Source: DATBLE01 sp963719325 (GTDB lineage Bacteria > Actinomycetota > Thermoleophilia > Gaiellales > Gaiellaceae). From it: 64,000 nucleotides of DNA. The notes under the pieces are model-generated. The model had not been told where the DNA came from and ran no database searches. It worked only from the letters and a program-made list of their open reading frames with translations. Numbering within the stretch: position 1 is the first letter of the stretch; every line of letters begins with the position of its first letter. Positions 37,974 through 45,932 of the stretch are shown piece after piece. Location: NCBI GenBank assembly GCA_963719325.1, contig CAVRBW010000021.1:1-64000 (forward strand), written 5' to 3'. The position numbers and the translations under genes are program-made.

Positions 37974-39133
37974 CCCGGCCGAGCAGTACATCCTGCTCGG
38001 GCTGCGGCTCGGCCGGCACGTCGACGGTCTGGTCGACGCGTACTACGGCCCCGAGGAGCCTGCGCGGCAGGTCGACGCCGAGCCGGTGTGCGAGCCGGAG
38101 GCCCTCTTGGCCGACGCCGACGCGCTCATCGGTTCCCTCGAGGACGGCTGGCTTCGCGATCAGGCGGTCGGGCTGCGGACGTACGCCGGCGTCCTCGCAG
38201 GCGAGGAGATGTCGTACTCGGACGAGGTGGAAGGGTGCTACGGCGTGCGGCCGGTACGCGTCGGCACCGGACGTCTACGCCGAGGTGCACGGCCGCCTCG
38301 AGCAGCTGCTCCCCGGCTCGGGACCGCTGGTCCAGCGTTACGACGTCTGGCGGCGCGCGAACCTGGTTCCGGCCGAGAAGATCGTGCCGGTCCTCGAGGA
38401 GATCGTCGGCGAGCTTCGCGCCCGCGCGGCTGCGCTCGTCAACCTTCCTGATGGGGAGGAGCTCACCCTCGACGCCGTCGGCGACGAACCCTGGTGGGCG
38501 TTCAACTACTACCTCGGCGGCCTGCGCAGTCGTGTGGTCGTCAACGTGGACGTTCCCACCACCTGCGACGACCTGGTCGAGCTCGGCGCGCACGAGGTCT
38601 ACCCCGGCCACCACACGGAGCACGCCGTGAAGGAGCAGCTGCTCATTCGCGACCGCGGTCAGATCGAGGAGGCGATCCAGCTCGTGCCGACGCCCGCGGC
38701 GCTCGTCAGCGAGGGTATCGCCGAGACGGGACCCGGCCTCGTCCTCGACGGCGACCTGCCCGACCGGCTGACCCGCGTCCTGCGCCGCCACGGTCTCGAC
38801 TGTGACCTCGCGCACGCGCGGGCGATCCGGGACGCCCGCCGTCCGCTACGCCGGCTCGGCCTCGACGCCGCCTTGATGATCCACGAGGACGGCGCCTCAT
38901 CCGAGGAGGCACAGGCACACGTGGCGCGGTGGGGCCTGATGCCGCCAGAGGAGGCGGCGCGAAGCGTTCGCTTCGTCACCGATCCGACCTGGCGCGCGTA
39001 CGTGATCACCTACTCCGCCGGCTACGAGCACTGCGACGCCTGGGCCGCCGGCGATCCCGCCCGCTTCGTCCGGCTGCTCACCGAGCACGTTCGCGTTCGC
39101 GACCTCGTCGCGTCGATATCGTCCAGCACGTGA
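37966..39133 (+). pseudogene. DUF885-like zinc peptidase, frameshifted
   Basis: From GTG 37966 the frame reads Y-I-L-L-G-L-R-L-G-R-H and runs to about 38265. Homology then continues one frame over (D-V-Y-A-E-V-H-G-R-L) through H-E-V-Y-P-G-H-H-T-E-H, the HExxxGHH zinc motif of DUF885 metallopeptidases, to TGA 39133. One surplus G near 38268 explains it. Corrected length is about 388 residues, shorter than many DUF885 proteins. It lies between thiolase and aldehyde dehydrogenase with short overlaps, so an intact gene would be in one operon. Confidence 0.75.
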
Positions 39134-40596
39134 GCGCGACCGCCCAGCGCGAGTTCGGACTCTTCATCGCCGGCGAGCAGGTCGAGGGCTCCGAGGCACG
39201 AGAGCTGGTCGAACCTGCCACGGGCGACCTGCTGACGACGGTCCAGCTCGCGGGCGAAGCCGAGGTCGACCGCGCCGTCGAGGCCGCGCGTGCCGCGCTC
39301 GCCGGCGATTGGGGCAAGACCGGGCAGACGGAACGCTCGCGGCTCCTGCACGCGCTCGCCGACGCGATCGTCGCCAACCGGAACGAGCTGGCCGAGCTCG
39401 AGGCGCGCAACGTGGGCAAGGCGATCGGCTCGGTGAAGGCCGAGCTCTTCGGCGGCGCCGAGAACTTCCGCTTCTACGCCTCCGGGATCGCGACCATCGC
39501 CGGCAGGTCGAACCCGATCGGCGGGTCGCTGCTCTTCTACTCGCTGAAGGAGCCGGTCGGCGTCTGCGCCCAGATCGTCCCCTGGAACTACCCGCTGCTG
39601 ATGTCGACCTGGAAGCTCGCCCCGGCACTCGCCGCGGGCTGCTCGGTCGTCTTGAAGCCCGACCCGCAGACCCCGCTCACCGCCGTGCGCATCGCCGAGC
39701 TCGCCACGGAGGTGGGCTTCCCCGCCGGCGCGATCAACGTCGTGCCTGCGGACGGCCCGACCGTCGGCTCCTATCTGGTCGGGCATCGAGGCGTGGACAA
39801 GGTCGCCTTCACCGGCTCGACGAAGACGGGCGGCGAGATCATGCGCCTCGCCTCCGACGGGATCAAGCGCCTCACGCTGGAGCTCGGCGGCAAGAGCCCG
39901 AACCTCGTCTTCGCGGACGCCGACCTGAGTAGCGCGATCCCGAGCGCGGTCTGGTCGATCTACTACTCGGCCGGGCAGAGCTGCGAGGCACGCTCGCGCG
40001 TGCTCGTCGAGAAGGCGCTGTACGACGAGTTCGTCTCGGAGTTCACGGCCAAGGCGGCAGCGATCAAGGTGGGAGACCCGCTCGATCCCGAGACCCAGAT
40101 GGGCTCGCTCATCTCGGACGCCCACCGCGACCGCGTGCACGGCTTCGTCGAACAGGGACGTGAGCAGGGCGCCGAGGTCGTGACCGGAGGCAGGCCGGTC
40201 GACGGCAAGGGGGCGTTCTATCCGCCGACGGTGCTGGCGCGAGTCGACAACGCGATGTCGGTCGCGCAGGAAGAGATCTTCGGCCCGGTCGTGACGGTCA
40301 TCCCCTTCGACGACGAGGCCGACGCGATCCGGATCGCGAACGACGTGCGCTACGGACTGATGGCGACGGTCTGGACGGGCGACCCGGCGCGCGGCCACCG
40401 GATCGCCGCCCGGATCAAGTCGGGCACGGTCGGAATCAACATGCCGTACACGGCATTCCCGGGGATCCCGTTCGGCGGGTACAAGCAGTCGGGTTTCGGG
40501 CGCGAGCTCGCGCTCGAGACGCTCGAGCTCTACCTGGAGACGAAGAGCGTGATCGTCAACACCGGGTCGAAGCCGATCAACCCCTTCGGCCTCTAG
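39130..40596 (+). CDS. NAD-dependent aldehyde dehydrogenase
   Basis: The 488-residue enzyme has the oxyanion block P-W-N-Y-P-L, G-S-T-K-T-G-G cofactor loop, general base E in L-E-L-G-G-K-S-P and the nucleophile Cys in A-G-Q-S-C-E-A. It resembles betaine-aldehyde/aminobutyraldehyde dehydrogenases; the true substrate is open. GTG 39130 overlaps the DUF885 stop (GTGA). A hairpin follows the stop. Confidence 0.92.
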   Translation: MSATAQREFGLFIAGEQVEGSEARELVEPATGDLLTTVQLAGEAEVDRAVEAARAALAGDWGKTGQTERSRLLHALADAIVANRNELAELEARNVGKAIGSVKAELFGGAENFRFYASGIATIAGRSNPIGGSLLFYSLKEPVGVCAQIVPWNYPLLMSTWKLAPALAAGCSVVLKPDPQTPLTAVRIAELATEVGFPAGAINVVPADGPTVGSYLVGHRGVDKVAFTGSTKTGGEIMRLASDGIKRLTLELGGKSPNLVFADADLSSAIPSAVWSIYYSAGQSCEARSRVLVEKALYDEFVSEFTAKAAAIKVGDPLDPETQMGSLISDAHRDRVHGFVEQGREQGAEVVTGGRPVDGKGAFYPPTVLARVDNAMSVAQEEIFGPVVTVIPFDDEADAIRIANDVRYGLMATVWTGDPARGHRIAARIKSGTVGINMPYTAFPGIPFGGYKQSGFGRELALETLELYLETKSVIVNTGSKPINPFGL

Positions 40597-40600
40597 CGTA

Positions 40601-40618
40601 GGGGAACCCAGGTTCCCC
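40601..40618. terminator. hairpin after aldehyde dehydrogenase
   Basis: GGGGAACC-CA-GGTTCCCC is an inverted repeat immediately past the stop. It would fold as GGGGAA/TTCCCC with a six-base loop. No T run, so termination is plausible but unproven. The rest of 40619-40714 shows nothing else. Confidence 0.5.
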
Positions 40619-40714
40619 CACGGGCCCCCTCCTTCGGGAACGCGTGGCAGATCGCACTCGTGCTCCGGCGAGAGCGCGGTCTCGCCTCCGCACGCAGACG
40701 GCTAGTGGTCCATC

Positions 40715-41767
40715 GTGCGGGTCAAGCCGGCCACTAGCGTGCCGGGTCGCATCGACCGAGTATTCGCGCGGCTGGAGGAGCTGTACGCGATTGGTGGCGG
40801 GCCCGGGGCGAATCGCGTCTCCGGCTCGCCGGAGGAAGACGAGGCACACGAGCTCGCGCGGGGGTGGTTGGAGGAGGCAGGCCTCGAGATCGAGATCGAT
40901 CCGGCTGGGAACCTGCTCGGCCACGGCCCAGTGTCAGACACTCGGGCGAGACGAATCTGGACGGGGTCGCATCTGGACAGCGTTCCCCAGGGTGGCAAGT
41001 TCGACGGTGCCCTCGGAGTCGTCGCCGCGATCGAGGCGGTGGAGCGGACCAGGCTCGGATCGGTTGTCGTGTTCCGCAGCGAGGAGGTCGGTTGCATCGG
41101 AAGCCGCGCCAGGATCGAGCACGGCACGCTGCCGGACGCGTTCCTGGAGGTGCACATCGAGCAGGGCCCGACGCTGGCCGCCGCCGGGACGCTGCTCGGC
41201 GTCGTCAGCGGCGTCGTCGGCGTCTCGCGAGGAACGCTGGTGATCGAGGGGCGGGCGGGGCACGCGGGAACGACCCCGATGGGTGCCCGGGACGACGCCC
41301 TGGTCAAGGCCGCCGAGGCGATATTGCAGATCCGGGATGCGGCGAGGTCGATCGAGGGTGCGGTCGCGACGGTCGGGCACGTGGTGGTCGAGCCCGGCGC
41401 GGTCAACGTGATTCCCGCTCGCGTCACGCTCGCGATCGACGCTCGGGCGCCGGATCCGGACCGCTGCGAGCGTCTGATCGACGCGATCGGCTTCGAGCCC
41501 ACCTACCGCACGTCGCCGGCGGAGATGGCCCCGGAGCTTCGGAGCGTGCTCCAGGCGGAGATCGAGGCTCGAGGTCTACCCCTGGTCGAGCTCGTCTCGG
41601 GCGCCGGCCACGACGCCGCCGTGCTGGCGACAGCCGGCGTGCCGAGCGCGATGCTCTTCGTCCGCAGTCTCAACGAGGGCGTCAGTCACTCGCCGGACGA
41701 GCTCTCTTCCGAGGAGGAAGTGGAGCTGGCCGTCGATGTACTGGCCGGCGCGCTCGAGCGTCTGTGA
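40715..41767 (+). CDS. allC: allantoate amidohydrolase-like M20 enzyme
   Basis: The 350-residue member of the allantoate amidohydrolase / N-carbamoyl-amino-acid hydrolase family has metal and substrate motifs G-S-H-L-D-S, F-D-G-A-L-G, R-S-E-E-V-G-C, H-I-E-Q-G-P, G-H-A-G-T-T-P-M and S-H-S-P-D-E. AllC splits allantoate to ureidoglycine/ureidoglycolate, ammonia and CO2. It is about 50 residues shorter than usual. The ureide context (PuuD, UraD, HIU hydrolase) favours allantoate over carbamoyl amino acids. A dispersed palindrome encodes residues V73-S-D-T in a surface loop. Confidence 0.85.
   Translation: MRVKPATSVPGRIDRVFARLEELYAIGGGPGANRVSGSPEEDEAHELARGWLEEAGLEIEIDPAGNLLGHGPVSDTRARRIWTGSHLDSVPQGGKFDGALGVVAAIEAVERTRLGSVVVFRSEEVGCIGSRARIEHGTLPDAFLEVHIEQGPTLAAAGTLLGVVSGVVGVSRGTLVIEGRAGHAGTTPMGARDDALVKAAEAILQIRDAARSIEGAVATVGHVVVEPGAVNVIPARVTLAIDARAPDPDRCERLIDAIGFEPTYRTSPAEMAPELRSVLQAEIEARGLPLVELVSGAGHDAAVLATAGVPSAMLFVRSLNEGVSHSPDELSSEEEVELAVDVLAGALERL
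40930..40942. repeat. dispersed palindrome AGTGTC-A-GACACT, copy 1
   Basis: A perfect 6+1+6 palindrome, preceded by CC, lies within allC in frame. The same core with longer arms is at 44451-44467. Its presence in coding sequence suggests a mobile or REP-like short element. Confidence 0.6.
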
Positions 41768-41768
41768 C

Positions 41769-41918
41769 TCAGGCGCGTGGCGAGACGGTCCGCTTGTGGT
41801 GCGCCACAGACTCGCCCCAGCGCTGGAGCGCTTCTCCGGCTGCGCCGAGTCCGCCGAGGAGGCTGAAGATCCCCATCCCGAGGAGGTAGAGCGAGCCGAC
41901 CATGATCCAGTTCCACAT
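41769..41918 (-). CDS. 49-residue single-helix membrane peptide
   Basis: It starts M-W-N-W-I-M-V-G-S-L and has one hydrophobic helix (about 4-27) rich in glycine, then a basic/polar tail ending R-T-V-S-P-R-A. ATG 41918 has a clear GGAAGG ribosome site seven bases upstream, which supports it as a real gene. It lies just downstream of the DUF3830 gene on the same strand and converges with allC, one base from its stop. Not recognised; a small membrane partner is conceivable. Confidence 0.55.
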   Translation of the reverse strand: MWNWIMVGSLYLLGMGIFSLLGGLGAAGEALQRWGESVAHHKRTVSPRA

Positions 41919-42000
41919 AACTGCCTTCCGTCGCTTTGCCTCTCCAGCATAGAGATTGCGCCAACGATTACGTAGTGGCGCATTCGAGCGCACACGCAGA

Positions 42001-42411
42001 TCACGCCTCGGCGAAGCGGATGGCCTGCGCCCCCTGCCAGAGCACGAGCTCGCCGATCGCCGGCAGGTGCTCCACGCCCTCGACGAGAGTTGCAAAGTGG
42101 TTCCCCGCGAGCTGCCCGGCCTTGCTCGCGAAACAGGTGGCGCCGTAGGGGAAGAGGATCTCCACTTCGCTGAGACCTCCCGGGTAGAGCAGCAGCTCGC
42201 CCGGAGCCGGGTAGCTCGTCGGATCCTCCGGCCCCAGGTCGCCGACGACGTAGTCGCCCATGGGAACCCACGCCGCCTGGCCGCTCCAGCGGGCCTGGAT
42301 CAGCCTGCTCTCGTAGGGGAGCATCGTCCGGAAGAAGGCCACCGTTCGAGGGGAGCGAGCCTCCTCGAGGCGGGCCGTCAGCTCGAACCCTGCGACTGTG
42401 ATCCTGATCAC
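42001..42411 (-). CDS. DUF3830 protein (cyclophilin-like fold)
   Basis: The 136-residue protein matches DUF3830: E-L-T-A-R-L-E-E, then L-P-Y-E-S-R-L-I-Q-A-R-W-S-G, T-S-Y-P-A-P-G-E-L-L-L-Y-P-G-G-L-S-E and the end A-G-Q-L-A-G-N-H-F-A. The fold is cyclophilin-like and no activity is established. The GTG at 42411 avoids overlap with puuD and begins where homology begins. It lies in the puuD operon, downstream, so a role in ureide handling is suggested by context only. Confidence 0.8.
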   Translation of the reverse strand: MIRITVAGFELTARLEEARSPRTVAFFRTMLPYESRLIQARWSGQAAWVPMGDYVVGDLGPEDPTSYPAPGELLLYPGGLSEVEILFPYGATCFASKAGQLAGNHFATLVEGVEHLPAIGELVLWQGAQAIRFAEA

Positions 42412-42430
42412 GGCTCGATCCTCGCACGCA

Positions 42431-43648
42431 TTACTTGTCCTTTGCACCTTGGGCGATCCACTGCCCGAGCAGCCCGCGTTCCGCCGGCGTCATCTTGGTG
42501 GCGTTCCCGAGCGGCATGAACGTCGAGGCGACGGCGACCTGCCGGATCTGGTCTGCGCGGGCCTTGATCTCGTCCGGCGTGTCCAGGGTGACGCCGGCCG
42601 GTGCTGCAGTGATGCCCGGATAGGTTGGTCGCAGGGAATGGCACGGCTGACATCGGGCCGAGACGACCTGCTGCACCCGCACGAAGGAAACGGCAGCCGT
42701 GCCGGCAGGGGCGGCTGGTGCGTCCGGAGGTCGTAGCCAGACCGCGATCGCGGCGATTGCCGCGGCACAGCCGACCGGGATCCACCACAGTGTCTCGCCG
42801 GCGTGGCGCCGGTTGAAGTAGTGGCGAACGGCGGCGCCGACCGCCATCAGCGCGACCAGGACAGCCCAGGCGTGGTCGTGCCCGTAGGTGAAGGTGAAGT
42901 GGCCGGCGAGCATCGAGAACAGCACCGGCAGCGTCAGGTAGTTGTTGTGCACCGACCGCTGCTTGCCGACGATCCCGGGCCTCGGGTCCGGGTCGCGGCC
43001 GGCCTCCTTCGCCCGGATCAGCTCCCAGTGCCCGGGGATGATCACGAAGAAGACGTTCGCGACCATGATCGTCCCGAGCATCGCGCCGACCTGGAGGTAG
43101 GCGGCGCGCGGGCTGTACAGCTCACCGACGCCGTAGGCGGTAGCGGTGACGAGCCCGAGGATCACGCCGGCGAGCAGGACCGCCCGGTCGGCCAGCAGGC
43201 GACAGACGAGGTCGTAGACGATCCAGGCCGCGACGAGCAGCCCGATCGAGATCACGATCGCCTGCCACGGGTCGAGATCGGCGACCGCCGGATCGATCAG
43301 CCGCAGCCGGGCGTCCGCGTAGTAGAGGACGCAGAAGAGCGCGAACCCGGAGAGCCAGGTCCAGTAGGCCTCCCACTTGTACCAGTGCAACGGCTCGGGC
43401 AGCCTCGGCGGCGCGACGCGGTACTTGCGGATGACGTAGAACCCGCCGCCGTGGATCTCCCAGGACTCGCCGCCGACGCCCTCCTCGCGATCTGCATCTC
43501 GCTCCGGCTCACGTAGGTGGTTGTCGAGGGCGACGAAGTAGAACGAGGTCCCGATCCAGACGACCGCCGCGATGACGTGGAACCAGCGGAAGACGAGGTC
43601 GAGCCAGTCGGTGGTGTAGCTGCCTAGAGGTCCTAACGTGATGGGCAT
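42431..43648 (-). CDS. puuD: urate hydroxylase PuuD with cytochrome c domain
   Basis: PuuD oxidises urate to 5-hydroxyisourate in the membrane and passes electrons to its own cytochrome c. From ATG 43648 the 405-residue protein has about eight membrane helices (F-R-W-F-H-V-I-A-A-V-V-W-I-G first) and a C-terminal c-type domain with CQPCH (C333, C336, H337) and axial M378 in F-M-P-L-G. It is a full-length member. It lies in a uraH-uraD-puuD-DUF3830 run. A TTG six codons upstream is an alternative start; an inverted repeat surrounds the start region. Confidence 0.92.
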   Translation of the reverse strand: MPITLGPLGSYTTDWLDLVFRWFHVIAAVVWIGTSFYFVALDNHLREPERDADREEGVGGESWEIHGGGFYVIRKYRVAPPRLPEPLHWYKWEAYWTWLSGFALFCVLYYADARLRLIDPAVADLDPWQAIVISIGLLVAAWIVYDLVCRLLADRAVLLAGVILGLVTATAYGVGELYSPRAAYLQVGAMLGTIMVANVFFVIIPGHWELIRAKEAGRDPDPRPGIVGKQRSVHNNYLTLPVLFSMLAGHFTFTYGHDHAWAVLVALMAVGAAVRHYFNRRHAGETLWWIPVGCAAAIAAIAVWLRPPDAPAAPAGTAAVSFVRVQQVVSARCQPCHSLRPTYPGITAAPAGVTLDTPDEIKARADQIRQVAVASTFMPLGNATKMTPAERGLLGQWIAQGAKDK

Positions 43649-43689
43649 TCGTTCCCGGGGAGACAACTGCTCATTGCGTTAGGACCTCT
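43626..43689. repeat. 13-bp inverted repeat bracketing the puuD start
   Basis: AGAGGTCCTAACG (43626-43638) and CGTTAGGACCTCT (43677-43689) are exact inverted copies 38 bases apart. In the minus-strand mRNA the 5' arm starts at the uraD stop, the puuD ATG is in the loop, and the 3' arm is codons 5-9 of puuD. Confidence 0.75.
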
Positions 43690-44129
43690 CACGAGCGCCG
43701 CCATCGGTCCTCCGCGATCGCAACGAGCTCGTTCAGGGCGGTGTCCAGCTCCTGGTCCCGTGTGCGCCCGATGCGCGAGCGCAGCACCGCGAGGATCTCG
43801 GACTTGGGACGCCGGTTGACGAAGACGACGAAGCGGAAACCGAAGCGCTGCTCGTATTCGCGGTTCAGACGGGCGAGCTCCTCGAGGACGTCGGGATCGG
43901 CGTCGGCGCCCTGCTCCGCGGCGGAGCGGGCCGAGAGGCCGCGGCGGGCGCCGATCGCCGGGTGCGCGTTGAGCGCCTCGAGCTTCTCCTCCTCCGTCAG
44001 CGACGCGATCGCCTCGCGGGCGCTGCCGAGCGGATCGTCCTGCTCCGCGAGTCGCCGGACGAGCGCGGTGTCGCCCTCGAAGAGCTCGGCGAGCGAGGCT
44101 CGATCTAGCTGCCGCGGTAGATCGTGCAC
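43689..44129 (-). CDS. uraD: OHCU decarboxylase UraD
   Basis: UraD decarboxylates 2-oxo-4-hydroxy-4-carboxy-5-ureidoimidazoline to S-allantoin. The 146-residue protein has the catalytic-His motif N-A-H-P-A-I-G, then S-A-R-S-A-A-E-Q and the R-F-G-F-R-F-V-V-F-V region. GTG 44129 overlaps the HIU-hydrolase 3' end by 25 bases. It completes urate conversion with PuuD and HIU hydrolase. Somewhat shorter than the usual 160-170 residues at the N-terminus. Confidence 0.92.
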   Translation of the reverse strand: MHDLPRQLDRASLAELFEGDTALVRRLAEQDDPLGSAREAIASLTEEEKLEALNAHPAIGARRGLSARSAAEQGADADPDVLEELARLNREYEQRFGFRFVVFVNRRPKSEILAVLRSRIGRTRDQELDTALNELVAIAEDRWRRS

Positions 44130-44398
44130 GCGTACGGTGAGAGGAGGAGCGGGACGTGAACGTGCTCGCCCGGCCCGGGCACGGCGATCGTTACCTCGAC
44201 CTTCTCGAAGAAGCCGCTGTCGACGTAGAAGACGATTCGGTATTCGCCCGGCGCGAGCTCGCCCTCGGAAAGATCGCGGACGCGCCCGTCTTCGTCGGTT
44301 TCCTGGAGCGAGATCAGCTCCGTACCGCGATAGAGGCCGACCTTGATGCCCGCGCCCGGCTCGCCCAACTCGGTGTCGAGGACGTGCGTCGAGATCAC
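44105..44398 (-). CDS. uraH: 5-hydroxyisourate hydrolase (transthyretin-like)
   Basis: The 97-residue protein has the family N-terminus I-S-T-H-V-L-D-T and the C-terminal hallmark Y-R-G-S, with H-V-H-V-P-L-L-L-S-P before it. It hydrolyses 5-hydroxyisourate from PuuD to OHCU for UraD. GTG 44398 begins at the family motif. Downstream uraD overlaps it. Confidence 0.94.
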   Translation of the reverse strand: MISTHVLDTELGEPGAGIKVGLYRGTELISLQETDEDGRVRDLSEGELAPGEYRIVFYVDSGFFEKVEVTIAVPGPGEHVHVPLLLSPYACTIYRGS

Positions 44399-44450
44399 GC
44401 CGCGAATCTTCTCCGGACCGGTGGACAACCTGTCGCACTTTCGTTCCAAT

Positions 44451-44467
44451 CCAGTGTCAGACACTGG
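44451..44467. repeat. dispersed palindrome CCAGTGTC-A-GACACTGG, copy 2
   Basis: A perfect 8+1+8 palindrome lies in the short gap between the deaminase stop and the uraH start on the minus strand. It shares the 13-base core seen inside allC. Confidence 0.7.
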
Positions 44468-44477
44468 GTTGCAACGG

Positions 44478-45794
44478 TCACAAGAAGCGCTTCGCTTGGA
44501 CGCGGTGGGCCCGGGCGATCTCGGCCTCGTCGGCCCCGACGAGGTGACCGTCGCGGACGACCTCCTCGCCGCCCACGTACAGGCGGTCGACTCGATGCGG
44601 CGCCGACAGCACGAGGCCTGCGACCGGATCGGCCTCGGAGCCGCCGAGCTCGAGGCCGTCCGTTCGCCACACGGCGATGTCTGCCCGCTTTCCGGGCGCG
44701 AGCCGGCCGATGTCGTCGCGGCCGAGGACGGCGGCACCGCCCCGGGTGCCGAGCCCGACGGCCTCGCGCACCGTCATCGCCCGCGGCCCGCCTCGGCCCC
44801 GGGCGACGAGCAGCGCCTGCTTGACCTCGAAGAACAGGTCGGAGCGCTCGTTCGAGGCCGACCCGTCGACGCCCAGCCCGACGGGCGCCCCTGCGTCGAC
44901 CAGCTCTCGCACCGGCGCAATTCCCGCCCCCAGCCGCAGGTTCGACGTCGGGCAATGGGCAACGCCGACTCCTTTCGCCCCGAAGGCGCCGACATCGCTG
45001 TCTGCCAGGTGCACGCAATGCGCGCACCAGACGTCGCCGGCAACCCAGCCGAGCTGCTCGAGGTAGTCGACCGGCCGGCAGCCGTAGAGCTCGTTGCAGT
45101 ACTCGTCCTCCTCGACCGTCTCGGCCAGGTGTGTGTGGAGGCGCAGTCCGAGCCGCCTCGCGAGTGCCGCCGACTCGGCCATCAGCTCCTTGGTCACCGA
45201 AAAGGGCGAGCACGGCGCAACCGCGATCTGCACGACCTCGTCCTGAAGCGACGCCAACCGTTCGGTCTCGGCCAGGACGTGGTCGATGTCCTCGACCAGC
45301 TCGTCGGGCGGCAAGCCGCCGTCCGACTCGCCGAGGTCCATCGACCCGCGGGCGGCGACGATCCTGAGGCCGAGCTCGCGCGCCGCCTGAATCTCTGCCT
45401 CGATCAGACCCTCGCGCCCCCGCGGGAAGACGTAGTGGTGGTCGAACACCGTCGTGCATCCGGACAGGGCCAGCTCGGCAAGTCCCGTTCGGGCTGCCGC
45501 GTACTCGGCCTCGGCGTCGATTCGCGCCCAGACCGGGTAGAGCTCGCGCAGCCACTCGAACAGCGTCGCCTCCTGGGCTCGGCCGCGAGTGAGGGTCTGG
45601 TAGAGGTGGTGGTGCGTGTTGACGAGCCCGGGCGCGAGCACGGCTCCGGCGAGGTCGATGCGCTCCTCGGCCTCCGGCGGAGACCCGCCTCCGACTGCCT
45701 CGACCAGTCCCTCGCGAACGAGCACCCAGCCGTTCTCGTACTCGGTCCCCCGGTCGTCGCAGGTGACGACATGGGCGTTCGCGAGCAAGGTCAT
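44478..45794 (-). CDS. 8-oxoguanine/guanine deaminase-like amidohydrolase
   Basis: The 438-residue metal-dependent amidohydrolase has N-T-H-H-H-L (metal HxH), L-H-T-H-L-A-E-T, C-A-H-C-V-H, H-C-P-T-S-N and G-V-D-G-S-A-S-N. These motifs match 8-oxoguanine deaminases and guanine/hydroxyatrazine-type deaminases. Deaminating guanine would feed xanthine to the xanthine dehydrogenase 5 kb away; deaminating 8-oxoguanine would give urate directly. It heads the minus-strand ureide operon. Confidence 0.87.
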   Translation of the reverse strand: MTLLANAHVVTCDDRGTEYENGWVLVREGLVEAVGGGSPPEAEERIDLAGAVLAPGLVNTHHHLYQTLTRGRAQEATLFEWLRELYPVWARIDAEAEYAAARTGLAELALSGCTTVFDHHYVFPRGREGLIEAEIQAARELGLRIVAARGSMDLGESDGGLPPDELVEDIDHVLAETERLASLQDEVVQIAVAPCSPFSVTKELMAESAALARRLGLRLHTHLAETVEEDEYCNELYGCRPVDYLEQLGWVAGDVWCAHCVHLADSDVGAFGAKGVGVAHCPTSNLRLGAGIAPVRELVDAGAPVGLGVDGSASNERSDLFFEVKQALLVARGRGGPRAMTVREAVGLGTRGGAAVLGRDDIGRLAPGKRADIAVWRTDGLELGGSEADPVAGLVLSAPHRVDRLYVGGEEVVRDGHLVGADEAEIARAHRVQAKRFL

Positions 45795-45847
45795 GAGGCC
45801 GACGATAATGGGTGGACGTGCCCCTGGTAGACGATGCGCTCGTCTCC

Positions 45848-45880
45848 TATAGTCGTTGGGCTCCTACGAGGCCGTAGGAG
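45848..45880 (+). promoter_or_regulatory. candidate -10 and leader hairpin of the BMP transporter operon
   Basis: TATAGT (45848-45853) is followed by CTCCTACG-AGGC-CGTAGGAG (45861-45880), an exact 8-bp stem, then the GGGAGG site at 45923-45928. No good -35 is visible. The hairpin would be at the very 5' end of the leader and may protect or regulate the transcript. I see no purine-riboswitch core in 45795-45932. Confidence 0.4.
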
Positions 45881-45932
45881 GGTCGCCCGCGACGCCGCGG
45901 GATGGGCGTTGGCTACTACCCCGGGAGGTTCC

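Noticed and set aside
45795..45932. Purine riboswitch ahead of the nucleoside transporter
   Set aside because: No paired loop motifs or three-way junction core could be found; only a simple 8-bp hairpin is present.
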